Shown: positions 1-6,443 of the stretch, piece by piece | Numbering within the stretch: the stretch's first letter is position 1 | How the letters are laid out: each line of letters begins with the position of its first letter | NCBI GenBank assembly: GCA_007127575.1 | Contig: SKZC01000459.1 | Span: 1-8,061 of the forward strand | Reading direction: 5' to 3' | Source: Gemmatimonadota bacterium | Lineage (GTDB): Bacteria > Gemmatimonadota > Gemmatimonadetes > Longimicrobiales > Gaopeijiaceae | Length of the DNA: 8,061 nt | Position numbers and translations under genes: made by a program | The notes under the pieces: generated by a model | What the model saw: only the letters and a program-made list of their open reading frames with translations | Database searches by the model: none | What the model was told of the DNA's origin: nothing

Positions 1-303
1 CCCGTTGTCGTGGGCCCGGACTGACACCCGGGGGATGTCGTCCGTGGGAAAGGAGGCGTCCACCTGGTGGATCCGCCCGCGGAACACCAGGGAGTGGTCC
101 GTCACCGTTCCCAACTCCGCCTCCACCTCCATCCCCTCCTGCACCGCGTGACCGAAGACCTTGTAGGGGTCCGAGATCTGGAGAACCAGCAGACTCGGTT
201 TCCCTTCCGCCTCCTCGACCTGGAGCGACGTGAGATCGTGAGATAGATCGTGGTCGGTGCCCCCGGCCCGGACGGTGGTGCGGAAGAAGAGATCCCGTGA
301 CAC
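1..303 (-). CDS. Late control D / VgrG-like hub-spike protein (Afp8-like), 3' partial
   Basis: Only the first 101 codons are in the window. They start at a GTG (301-303) with CAGGAG seven bases upstream and three bases after the LysM stop, and stay open to the edge. The translated start, MSRDLFFRTTVRAGGTDHDL, is followed by LTSLQVEEAEGKPSLLVLQI (24-43), a DPY at 45-47, and the strand pattern of gp27-like hub domains, GMEVEAELG (57-65), VFRGRIHQVDASFP (73-86) and VSVRAHDNG (93-101). This is typical of the phage late control gene D/VgrG N-terminal domain, which trimerises as the hub under the tube and carries the spike. The position after CIS tube and LysM genes matches Afp8. Spike and gp5-like parts would lie outside the window. 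Confidence 0.85.
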   Translation of the reverse strand, partial: MSRDLFFRTTVRAGGTDHDLSHDLTSLQVEEAEGKPSLLVLQISDPYKVFGHAVQEGMEVEAELGTVTDHSLVFRGRIHQVDASFPTDDIPRVSVRAHDNG

Positions 304-306
304 CGT

Positions 307-600
307 TCAGCTCCTGGGGGTACGGGTGGCGATTCGAACCGGGGGGATCACCACGACGTCTCCGGGTTGCCAGTCCAGGGGGAACCGCTCCGGATTCATG
401 TCCGCGATACGCCACCAGAGGTCTTCCCGGCCGTAGTACAGCTTCGCCAGGCTGTCCAGGGTCTCTCCTCCCACCACGGTGTGTCGTACCGAGTCGGAGA
501 ACTCGGGCGGATGTCCCTGAAGGCGTTGACCCAGGGTCACCACTCCGTCCACCTCGTAGCGTCGCGACGCATGGTAGCGGGACGTTCGTCTCGTGCTCAT
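307..600 (-). CDS. Small LysM-domain baseplate/tail protein
   Basis: This 97-aa protein has one LysM domain at about residues 39-86: RHTVVGGETLDSLAKLYYG (39-57), then LWWRIADMNP (61-70) and WQPGDVVVIPP (77-87). There is no signal peptide, so it is a structural tail protein rather than a secreted cell-wall enzyme. Phage tail protein X and T4 gp53 show LysM folds used for baseplate contacts, and Afp7-like adaptors carry LysM domains; the same role is likely here. The start is the ATG at 598-600 with GGGAGG upstream; an earlier in-frame ATG at 651 overlaps the previous gene and lacks this site. The gap to the previous stop is 13 bp and to the next start 3 bp, so the three genes are probably translated together. 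Confidence 0.88.
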   Translation of the reverse strand: MSTRRTSRYHASRRYEVDGVVTLGQRLQGHPPEFSDSVRHTVVGGETLDSLAKLYYGREDLWWRIADMNPERFPLDWQPGDVVVIPPVRIATRTPRS

Positions 601-613
601 TCCACCTCCCTCG

Positions 614-1225
614 TCAGCTCGGCGGCCAGTCGGGCCCGGTGACCCGGACATTCTGGAGGCCCAACCCCGCCAGCGCGTTGCGTCGGGCCTTGTCGGCCTC
701 GAAGAGCGGGTGACCTCGCTCCTCCTTCACCACCAGGGTGACTCCCACCTCCGCCCGGACCGGCGAGAGGGCCGAGTTGAACTGGGTCTCGTTCACCGTG
801 AGCTCGGTGAGGACGCACTCCAGCACCCGGGTGCCGAATCCGAAGAGGCAGGTGGGAGGAGACTGGAGTCGGCGTCCTTCGTCCCCGCCCAGGAGGCCCC
901 CCAGCGTCCCCCACGCGTCCGCCTTCGGATAGAGGAAGGAGCGCAGCTTGGCCAGCTCGGTGGCCACGCCATTGTCCAGAGGGAGGGGGTTCACCGCGTT
1001 GAGCCCTCGTTCCAGGCCTTGGAGCTGGAGATCGAAGGAGATGGTCCGGTGTCCGCCTCCGGTATAGACCTTCTCCGGGGCCAGGCCGCAGAGGTCCGAG
1101 TTCCGGTCGGTGTACTTCACATCCTTCTTGTCCGATATGGAGTCCGGATTGAATTGGAAGGAGACGATGAGGGGAGGCAGCGCCTCCACGTTGGCCAGAA
1201 ACCCTCGAAGCACCTGTTGTCGCAT
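614..1225 (-). CDS. CIS tube / Afp7-like tube-to-hub adaptor protein
   Basis: This 203-aa protein fits the contractile injection system tube protein family (Afp7/PVC7-like), which joins the inner tube to the spike hub. Key segments are VSFQFNPDSISDKKDVKYTD (21-40), the family's 'FqfNPdsis.kk' signature, then TISFDLQLQG (61-70), LRSFLYPK (94-101) and PTCLFGFGTRVLECVLTELT (124-143). The start chosen is the ATG at 1223-1225, with AGAGGAG six bases upstream; another ATG two codons earlier sits right against that ribosome site. The frame stays open further upstream but overlaps the previous gene and is Arg-rich. Afp7-like proteins often carry a C-terminal LysM domain; this one lacks it, and a LysM protein is encoded immediately downstream. 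Confidence 0.88.
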   Translation of the reverse strand: MRQQVLRGFLANVEALPPLIVSFQFNPDSISDKKDVKYTDRNSDLCGLAPEKVYTGGGHRTISFDLQLQGLERGLNAVNPLPLDNGVATELAKLRSFLYPKADAWGTLGGLLGGDEGRRLQSPPTCLFGFGTRVLECVLTELTVNETQFNSALSPVRAEVGVTLVVKEERGHPLFEADKARRNALAGLGLQNVRVTGPDWPPS

Positions 1226-1271
1226 CTCCATCTCCTCTTTTCGCTCTACTCTTCCCTCTACGAATCGCCGG

Positions 1272-2648
1272 TCACCGAAGCTTGCCCTGACGGAAGCGCT
1301 CCTCTCGTGCCGCCGTCTCCATCCGGGCCGCCAGGGCCCGAACCACCTCATCCCGGGTTATCTCCTGGATGACCTCTCGGGATGGCCTTCCCCGTCCTCC
1401 AGGCGTCCCGCGCTTGCCGGAGCCGACAGGGTCCGTCCGAGTCTCCTCGCCTCCGGCATGGCTCCGGCGGCCTCCACGAGAGGCCCCGCTCCTGGCGTCC
1501 CCACGCCCTTCATCCGTGATCCGGGCCATGAGCTCCAGGGCGTTCCTGGACGGGCTTGGAGCGAAGGGCCTGGAGGGCTCCTGGTCGGGAGACCCGGGCC
1601 CCTGGGTGGGACCGAAGCCTCCCGGGCTCGAAGGGTGGGCCGGCTCCGGCACGGGTGGAGACGTGGTGGTAGGGTTCGTCCGGAAGAGCTGGCCCCCCTC
1701 CGCTGTCCCGGGCCCCGAGCGGGGGACGATGCGGGGTTCAGGGAGCGGATTCGGGGGTGCCCCAGAGCCGCCAGCCACTTCGCCCTGGTCCCCCCGTTCC
1801 GGGAGGTGGCGGCGGTCTCCTGCGCCTGAGGCGTGGCCGCCACCGGGGGGGACGCCTTCGTCCCGGCGCTCCGAGCCCCGTGGAAACGTCCCGGGCATGA
1901 AGGCGGCCGGGAGCAAGGGGGGAGCCGCCGAAGGAAGGGGAATGAAGAGGGAGGTGGGATCGTGTCCGGGCTCATCCTCCATGGCATCTTCGCGCCGCGA
2001 GGAGGTCGGTTCGCCATCTCCCAGCTCTTTCCTATCCTCTCGACGGGGGGGGCGATGCCCTTCCTTCTCCTCATTCGTCCACCGCTTCTCCGGGGGACGT
2101 CCGCGCCTCGTACCGGAGGAAGTGGGGGAATCCGATCCAGGGCCGAGCTCCCCTCGCCCTTCCTCCCCGCCGTGCAACCCTTCCGGATGCACCTCTTCTC
2201 TCCGGCTCGGGAGCGGGGGATGGTGGAAGCGCAACGGGGTGGCGGATGGATCCGGAGCTCTGCCGGCCAGGTCTCCGGAGGGAGCAGAGTCCGGATTCTC
2301 GGAGGCCCCGAGGGCCGTTGGCCCGGTAGCGTCGGGACGCTCACGGCGAGCACTGCGGTCCGGGGTTCCAGCCCCTGACCTCGGGGAAACCGCGTGCCCG
2401 GGAGCGGCTCCCGGCACCGGTGCGGACGGGGCGTCCGACCACGGGAGTTGTGGCCGACGGCGGAGGCTACCGGGAGGGTCGGCCCGGAGCCGTCGAGTCG
2501 CTCCCCGCAGGAGCACGGAATCCAAAACCCGGGGGAGCGCCCCCGGCGAGGCAAAGGCCCGGCGAGAGACGCCCTCGGGACCGGAGAGCTCCACCCCACG
2601 GGTCGAGGGCTTGGAGCTCCGTCGTTTTCCTGGCCCGGGACTCATCAT
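1272..2648 (-). CDS. Large disordered hypothetical protein of the eCIS operon
   Basis: This 458-aa protein is not recognised by homology. It is rich in Pro, Gly, Ser, Arg and Glu and contains no Cys and no Tyr, as expected for a mostly unstructured chain. Two parts stand out: a hydrophobic stretch SLFIPLPSAAPPLLPAAFMP (233-252), and a C-terminal segment SREVIQEITRDEVVRALAAR (423-442) continuing as a charged helix to the end. The frame is supported by the ATGA overlap with the DUF6760 gene and strong G/C at third positions through the region. Position in the operon matches a poorly conserved hypothetical protein often seen just before the tube-adaptor gene. It could be a flexible scaffold, a tape-measure-like or a chaperone protein; none of these is shown by the sequence. 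It is not a tape measure by coiled-coil content. Confidence that it is expressed is high, about its job low. Confidence 0.75.
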   Translation of the reverse strand: MMSPGPGKRRSSKPSTRGVELSGPEGVSRRAFASPGALPRVLDSVLLRGATRRLRADPPGSLRRRPQLPWSDAPSAPVPGAAPGHAVSPRSGAGTPDRSARRERPDATGPTALGASENPDSAPSGDLAGRAPDPSATPLRFHHPPLPSRREEVHPEGLHGGEEGRGELGPGSDSPTSSGTRRGRPPEKRWTNEEKEGHRPPRREDRKELGDGEPTSSRREDAMEDEPGHDPTSLFIPLPSAAPPLLPAAFMPGTFPRGSERRDEGVPPGGGHASGAGDRRHLPERGDQGEVAGGSGAPPNPLPEPRIVPRSGPGTAEGGQLFRTNPTTTSPPVPEPAHPSSPGGFGPTQGPGSPDQEPSRPFAPSPSRNALELMARITDEGRGDARSGASRGGRRSHAGGEETRTDPVGSGKRGTPGGRGRPSREVIQEITRDEVVRALAARMETAAREERFRQGKLR

Positions 2649-2836
2649 CGGGCCATCCCCATCCGGCCACGCACGGACTCCAGGGCCTGGTTCTCGGCCT
2701 CCACCCGTTCCGCCAGCATTCTGACGAAGGCCTTTCGTTCACCCATGTCCAAGGACATGATTTCCCCCCATCCCCAATGAAGGTGATAGGCGAGGTAGAA
2801 GATCTCCTGCCGGAGACGGGACCCTTGGCCTAGCAC
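2645..2836 (-). CDS. DUF6760-type small eCIS protein
   Basis: This is a short protein of 63 aa if it starts at the GTG overlapping the chaperone stop (GTGCTAG). Its core LRQEIFYLAYHLHWGWGEIM (8-27), followed by SLDMGERKAFVRML, matches the pattern I recall for DUF6760, a small family found between the hub chaperone and LysM/tube-adaptor genes in eCIS loci ('L.eev.fiAYHfHW...i..l...eR..wv'). The molecular function is not known. The GTG start gives about the usual short lead before the conserved Leu. The later ATG at residue 27 has a better ribosome site but would delete the conserved part. No Shine-Dalgarno precedes the GTG, so expression probably depends on coupling to the upstream gene or on slippage at the T9 run. 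Its stop overlaps the next ATG. Confidence 0.75.
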   Translation of the reverse strand: MLGQGSRLRQEIFYLAYHLHWGWGEIMSLDMGERKAFVRMLAERVEAENQALESVRGRMGMAR

Positions 2837-3591
2837 GGCAAAAAAAAATCGGAGACGTCCAACAGGCGCTCGAACCGGGATCCGCAGGCCCCGCATCGGA
2901 GGGTTCGCCGCAAGCTCGCCCCGGGGGCCTCATCCGTGAGAGCTCGCTGAATGCGAAGCCGATCTCCCAGGGTCAGATCCCGGAGGATGGCGACCCCGTA
3001 GGCCTGAAGCTCGGTGGCAGGAAGGGTCCCGAAGCGTTGGATGCAGCGAACGGTGAGGGCGTCCGCGGCCTTCATGGGGGCGTGGTCCAGCATGGAGGCC
3101 ACGAAGAGCTCATCGTCGCCGCGCGGAAGTCGGAGGACGACGGTGGAGTGCACGTTGCCCTCCCGGTCCGTATACCCGTCCTCCAGGCCCACCTCGATGG
3201 ACTCGGGGTCCTCATCGTCATCGAGCTCCCGCACCGGCACGGCCCCGAGATCCTCCAGCACGGACACGTCCTCTCCGCACGCTGGACAGAGGTATCCTGC
3301 CGTGAGCCGATCCCCCAGGGTGATCCGGCGGATCTGGAGGAGGAGGAAGTTCCTGTCCGCGCTGTACATCCGGTCCACAAGATCCGGGCCGGGCTCAGCG
3401 ATCTCACCCACGCGGAGAAGGGTTCCCGCGATGAGCTGACTGGCCAGCGCGGTAGGGCCCAGGGTCCGGTCGTAGAGGAGGGACTCCTCGTGGCCACGCA
3501 TCTTCCGGATGGCGGCCCGCTTATGGGGCTGCCCTCGGTCGTCGGCGACTCCGATGGGCAGCTCCACCGTAAACTCGTGTTGGGGTTGCAT
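2830..3591 (-). CDS. T4-type baseplate hub assembly chaperone-like protein with four-Cys zinc site
   Basis: This 253-aa protein resembles the T4-family baseplate hub assembly proteins found after the tube gene in many eCIS and Myo-type phage loci. Visible support is MRGHEESLLYDR (31-42) and the segment YSADRNFLLLQIRRITLGD (76-94), typical of this family. Two cysteine pairs, CPAC (102-105) and CGAC (233-236), are spaced to build one zinc-binding knuckle from distant parts of the chain. A second TLGDRL motif occurs at 207-212. Residues 122-135 are an acidic linker. The role, helping hub or baseplate assembly without necessarily joining the final particle, is inferred from the family. The ATG is preceded by AAGGGA at good spacing. 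The last codons run through nine consecutive T and overlap the next gene's start (GTGCTAG). Confidence 0.82.
   Translation of the reverse strand: MQPQHEFTVELPIGVADDRGQPHKRAAIRKMRGHEESLLYDRTLGPTALASQLIAGTLLRVGEIAEPGPDLVDRMYSADRNFLLLQIRRITLGDRLTAGYLCPACGEDVSVLEDLGAVPVRELDDDEDPESIEVGLEDGYTDREGNVHSTVVLRLPRGDDELFVASMLDHAPMKAADALTVRCIQRFGTLPATELQAYGVAILRDLTLGDRLRIQRALTDEAPGASLRRTLRCGACGSRFERLLDVSDFFLPC
2840..2848 (-). promoter_or_regulatory. T9 slippery run at chaperone/DUF6760 overlap (candidate -1 frameshift or transcript slippage site)
   Basis: The chaperone gene reads GAT TTT TTT TTG just before its stop, containing two phased heptamers of the X XXY YYZ type (T TTT TTT and T TTT TTG). A -1 shift here enters exactly the DUF6760 frame and would give a fusion of about 315 aa. 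The next gene's GTG has no Shine-Dalgarno sequence in front of it. No well-placed stimulatory hairpin was found; a small TCTCC/GGAGA hairpin (2803-2816) is rather far downstream. Function is unproven. Confidence 0.35.
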
Positions 3592-3626
3592 GAGCGTATC
3601 CCTTCATAGCGACGGGTGCGGGGACC

Positions 3627-3666
3627 CTTCGCGGACCCCTTCATGCCCGTCCAGTCGGACGCGAAG
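3627..3666 (-). other. Possible stem-loop between tube and chaperone genes
   Basis: In the 86-bp gap after the tube gene, CTTCGCG (3660-3666) can pair with CGCGAAG (3627-3633). The 26-nt loop could itself form a small GTCC/GGAC hairpin that competes for one base of the stem. There is no T-run. A 7-bp stem can arise by chance in such GC-rich DNA, so this is weak support only. Confidence 0.25.
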
Positions 3667-3677
3667 CCGGTCCGGCC

Positions 3678-4139
3678 TCACACCCGGTACATTCGCTCGA
3701 TGGCGAGGGTGATGGTCTGCTTCATGAGCTCCGAGCTTCCGGCGTCCAGGTCGCTGAAGCGGGACGACTTGATCCAGGCCCCTTCGAAGGCGAACCGCAT
3801 GACTTCCTCACCGAACTGGTACTTCACCACCGAGCCATTCCGACGGAGCTGGGAACCCACTCCCGTGCCGTCGAGATCGAACATGGCTTCGAACCAGGCC
3901 TTGAAGTCTTCATCGGCCTGTGTGCCGTCCATGTTTCGCTCCAGGGTCACATCGTCGTATGTGATGAGTCCCGAGCTGATCTTGTGGGTGATGTTCGAGC
4001 CTCCGTCGGGCTGGTCGATGGCCTCCACCTCGCCCTCGGTGAGGCCGCTGACGCTGGTGATGCCGGGGCTCTCGATCCCCTCGATTTCAACCACGAACTC
4101 GTTGGTGCGGTATGCCTCTGTGAATCCGAATTCGGACAT
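3678..4139 (-). CDS. Inner tail tube protein (gp19 family)
   Basis: This 153-aa protein fits the T4 gp19-like tail tube family, whose hexameric rings stack to form the tube inside the sheath. Typical features are the N-terminal strand FVVEIEGIESPGITSVSGLT (15-34), the segment ITHKISSGLITYDDVTLERN (50-69) corresponding to the family's conserved 'K..G...y.dvtL.R' region, an aromatic-acidic helix FKAWFEAMFD (79-88), and FEGAWIKSSRFSDLDAGSSE (118-137) near the end. The ATG at 4137-4139 follows a strong GGAGAGGAG ribosome site. It sits directly after the sheath gene, the usual order. Only one tube gene is visible, whereas many eCIS have two or more; a second could lie outside the window. Confidence 0.96.
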   Translation of the reverse strand: MSEFGFTEAYRTNEFVVEIEGIESPGITSVSGLTEGEVEAIDQPDGGSNITHKISSGLITYDDVTLERNMDGTQADEDFKAWFEAMFDLDGTGVGSQLRRNGSVVKYQFGEEVMRFAFEGAWIKSSRFSDLDAGSSELMKQTITLAIERMYRV

Positions 4140-4171
4140 GGTCTCTCCTCTCCTCTTCCGATGTGGGGCTC

Positions 4172-4216
4172 CCTCCCGGTCCGCGGGCCGTCCTCACCAC
4201 CCCGTGGACCGGGAGG
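4172..4216 (-). other. Strong hairpin between sheath and tube genes
   Basis: Five bases after the sheath stop codon the transcript contains a perfect 11-bp inverted repeat, CCTCCCGGTCC (4206-4216) and GGACCGGGAGG (4172-4182). After one mismatch a further 4-bp CGGG/CCCG pairing sits inside it, leaving a 13-nt loop. No T-tract follows. The tube ribosome site (GGAGAGGAG) lies downstream and unpaired. A likely role is to protect or define the 3' end of sheath mRNA or to tune expression of tube relative to upstream genes; this is inferred. Confidence 0.7.
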
Positions 4217-4221
4217 AGGAA

Positions 4222-5757
4222 TCACGACTCGCCGCTGCTTCCACCACCCTCCTGCTGGCCCACGGTGATGATCACCGTTTCTGCAGGACGGCTGGGATAG
4301 AAGTAGACCTCGGCGGTGAAGATGCCCTGCTGGATGTTCTCCGGAGGGTTGTTCTCTTCGTCGATCTTGATGGTGAAGACCTCGTCGGCGGAGCCGGGCC
4401 CGAAGGCCCCCCTTCGCCACAGCCCCATGAGGAAGGGGCGGATGGTGTTGAACTTCACCTTGTTCCAGAGCCGGTCGTCGTTCGGCTCCTGCACCACCCA
4501 GCGAAGCCCGTCCTTGAGCGAGCTCTTCACGAAGTTGAAGAGGAGTCGCACGTTCACGTACAGCCACAGCGGGCTGGTGCTCAGCGTCCGGGAGCTGTCC
4601 ACCACGATCCCCTGGCCCGGCACGAAGCGGATGGCGTTCACGCTACCGTTCTTCACCAGATCCGTGTGATCCACGTTGGAAATGTGCTCGCGGATGTCGA
4701 GAGCCCCGTTCACCCTGGCGGCGTTTCCAGCCGGTGCCTTCCACACACCGCGTTCGCGCTCGGTACGGGCATAGACACCGGCCACGTGGCCGGTGGGGGG
4801 GACCCACCTCCGGCCTCCACGGGGATCGGTGACCTTGATCCAGGGGAAGTACAGGGCGCCGTAGACCTTCTCGCCCTGAAAGTCCTGGCCGTAGTCTCGG
4901 GCCGCCTCCCGGTCGTGGTTCTCCGGGGTGGCTCCCAGGAAGGTGCAGTCGCCTCGGTTCTCACTGAAGGTGAGCCCCGCCGTGACCACCGTGTCCGAAG
5001 AGCTCTCCGGGCAACAGATGAGCTGAACGTCGTAGGTGTCGAAACGTTCGAAGGCGTTGGAGAGAGCCGTGGCGGAAGGGGCGGTGTCGTCGGCTCCTCC
5101 CTCCAGGAGCACCACGTCGTCCTCGTCGGCGTCGTCGTGGCCCGAGGTGGGCTCCGGGTTGGTGGTGGTGGAGTCGGGGACCTCCACGGTGATGTATTTG
5201 GAGCCGGAGACCTCGTCGTTCAGAGTGGTGGTGGGCCGGCGACCCGGCTCTCCGTTCTGGCCCGCGTTTACGTTGAGGGCCTCCCACGCTTCCACCTCCT
5301 CTCCGTCCAGGGTGACGAAGAGGTCGTACGTATCGTCCGCCAGGGAGGGACGTGGGTTGGGGGCGATCCGTACCCCGATCCGGTTCCCCCAGGCCCCGGG
5401 GTCCTCCTCGCCACGGTACCCGGCCCGGATGGTGAGGACCGGGTCGGTCCCGTCCTCCAGGACCCGGGATGCCGTCGTCGCCGGGCTTGTCCCGGAGGTG
5501 CGCACCACCCGAGTGACGTAGGCCACCGTCCCCCCGTTGTCGAAGAAGCCCTTCAACGCAAAGGCGCCGTGGGCATCGTCCCGGTAGGAGCCGAAGAGCT
5601 GGGTGAACTGTTTGAAGCTGGTGATTCGCCGGACGTGGTCGGGAACCCCCCGATCCGTCCGGACGATGAATCCCGTCTGCGAGGTGGGGGCCGCCTGGAT
5701 GCTGGGCGCGACGCGTCCGTCAACTTCCAGGACGTTGATGCCCACGTTGAAGCTCAT
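4222..5757 (-). CDS. Contractile tail sheath protein
   Basis: This 511-aa protein is a phage tail sheath family member; copies polymerise into the helical sheath whose contraction drives the inner tube into a target. Length fits the family. The N-terminus (MSFNVGINVLEVDG) carries the usual strand involved in subunit linkage, followed by ITSFKQFTQLFG (45-56) and GGTVAYVTRVV (75-85). The C-terminal sheath core includes VNGALDIREHISN (349-361), RTLSTSPLWLYVNVRLLFNF (390-409), WVVQEPNDDRLW (420-431), FLMGLWRRGAFGPG (442-455) and the closing strand FTAEVYFYPSRPAE (480-493). Between them is a variable, acidic, probably surface-exposed part (about 207-226, rich in Asp and Glu). The end is a Gly/Ser tail. 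The ATG has a clear AAAGGAG ribosome site. Only one sheath gene is present in the window, whereas Afp and PVC loci have several. Confidence 0.97.
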   Translation of the reverse strand: MSFNVGINVLEVDGRVAPSIQAAPTSQTGFIVRTDRGVPDHVRRITSFKQFTQLFGSYRDDAHGAFALKGFFDNGGTVAYVTRVVRTSGTSPATTASRVLEDGTDPVLTIRAGYRGEEDPGAWGNRIGVRIAPNPRPSLADDTYDLFVTLDGEEVEAWEALNVNAGQNGEPGRRPTTTLNDEVSGSKYITVEVPDSTTTNPEPTSGHDDADEDDVVLLEGGADDTAPSATALSNAFERFDTYDVQLICCPESSSDTVVTAGLTFSENRGDCTFLGATPENHDREAARDYGQDFQGEKVYGALYFPWIKVTDPRGGRRWVPPTGHVAGVYARTERERGVWKAPAGNAARVNGALDIREHISNVDHTDLVKNGSVNAIRFVPGQGIVVDSSRTLSTSPLWLYVNVRLLFNFVKSSLKDGLRWVVQEPNDDRLWNKVKFNTIRPFLMGLWRRGAFGPGSADEVFTIKIDEENNPPENIQQGIFTAEVYFYPSRPAETVIITVGQQEGGGSSGES

Positions 5758-5784
5758 GGCTCTTCTCCTTTCGGGTCACATTCC

Positions 5785-5808
5785 GCCGGATGCACTCTGC
5801 ACTCCGGC
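5785..5808 (-). other. Intergenic hairpin between terminator and sheath genes
   Basis: In the 59-bp gap before the sheath gene the minus-strand RNA can fold GCCGGA (5803-5808) with TCCGGC (5785-5790). Inside that, after one bulged G, TGCA pairs with TGCA around a GAG loop. No T-run follows, so it is not a typical Rho-independent terminator. It lies about 28 nt upstream of the sheath ATG and could act as an RNA stability or processing element; that role is inferred. Confidence 0.5.
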
Positions 5809-5816
5809 ACCCTCGT

Positions 5817-6443
5817 CTACTCTTCGTCCTCCTCCTCCTCCAACTCGGCGCGGTGCTCGCTCTCCACCACCACCTCGCTCACCACCGGCGCGAGGTCGTC
5901 CTCCTCCGGCACCTCGTCCAACATCATGGCCAGCGTCACCACGTAGTTGAGGGACGGTTTCAGTTGCTGGTCCAAAGCCCCCCAGAAGTCGGGCTGGTTT
6001 TCCAGTCCGTCGGTGGCCGCCACCACGGTCGGGTATGGGGGGATCTGATCGGCCAGCGAGCCCTGAAGGGCCTCCGGAGGGAGGGTTGGATTGCGAAGGA
6101 GGATCCGGAGCACTTGGCTCAGGACCCGGTGCTCCTCCAGGACCGGGTCTTCGCTGGCCGTGCTCCAGGCGGTGATGCAGTACCGGGAGTCGATCCTCAC
6201 CGGGGGGCGGATCCAGCTTCCCCGGGCGCCGTCCTCGGACCGGAGGCGCAGGGGCTCGGCGGTCTTGAGCCCCGGGTTCTCTCGGATGTCGTAGAGGTAA
6301 CAGTTCACCGTGAGCTGGCTGAGCCCCGCCCTCCACTCTGCATCCGGGAGGTCGAAGACCACCTCGGCGCCGGCCAGCTCGGATCCGGGAGTCGCCTCAG
6401 ACTCCAACAGGGCTTGGAGGGTGGCGTCCAGATCCCGAATCAT
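5817..6443 (-). CDS. DUF4255 / Pvc16-like tail terminator protein
   Basis: This 208-aa protein matches the DUF4255 (Pvc16 N-terminal) family, whose Afp16/PVC16 members cap the distal end of the sheath-tube and fix particle length. Recognisable segments are VNCYLYDIRENP (46-57), DSRYCITAW (85-93), an amphipathic stretch EEHRVLSQVLRIL (103-115) and LKPSLNYVVT (161-170). The last 14 residues form a strongly acidic tail (ELEEEEDEE at the end), likely flexible. The ATG overlaps the ATPase stop codon by 4 bp, so the two are probably translationally coupled. In Afp/PVC the ATPase and terminator genes sit at the 3' end of the operon; here they precede the sheath. The call rests on residue patterns and gene order; no database search was made. 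Confidence 0.9.
   Translation of the reverse strand: MIRDLDATLQALLESEATPGSELAGAEVVFDLPDAEWRAGLSQLTVNCYLYDIRENPGLKTAEPLRLRSEDGARGSWIRPPVRIDSRYCITAWSTASEDPVLEEHRVLSQVLRILLRNPTLPPEALQGSLADQIPPYPTVVAATDGLENQPDFWGALDQQLKPSLNYVVTLAMMLDEVPEEDDLAPVVSEVVVESEHRAELEEEEDEE

Noticed and set aside
1226..1351. Longer N-terminus for the CIS tube protein from an ATG at 1351
   Set aside because: The extra 42 residues are Arg-rich, overlap the previous gene and precede a good ribosome site; family members start close to the 'FqfNP' signature.
593..1372. A 259-codon plus-strand frame over the CIS tube gene
   Set aside because: It is antisense to a recognised structural gene, with no ribosome site or family pattern.
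1358..2599. An alternative 413-codon minus-strand frame in the same region
   Set aside because: It lacks a coupled start, does not reach the neighbouring genes neatly and loses the plausible helical C-terminus found in the 458-codon frame.
1369..2724. A 451-codon plus-strand frame over the disordered gene
   Set aside because: It is Arg/Ser/Pro-rich shadow sequence. The minus-strand 458-codon frame has the operon's direction, an ATGA overlap with its neighbour and better third-position G/C use.
4172..4216. Reading the sheath-tube hairpin as a Rho-independent terminator
   Set aside because: No T-run follows the stem, and termination there would cut off the tube and all baseplate genes.
3616..5946. 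A 776-codon open frame on the plus strand opposite tube and sheath
   Set aside because: It is antisense to two clearly recognisable genes and has no family resemblance; its openness follows from the lack of stop codons in GC-rich DNA.
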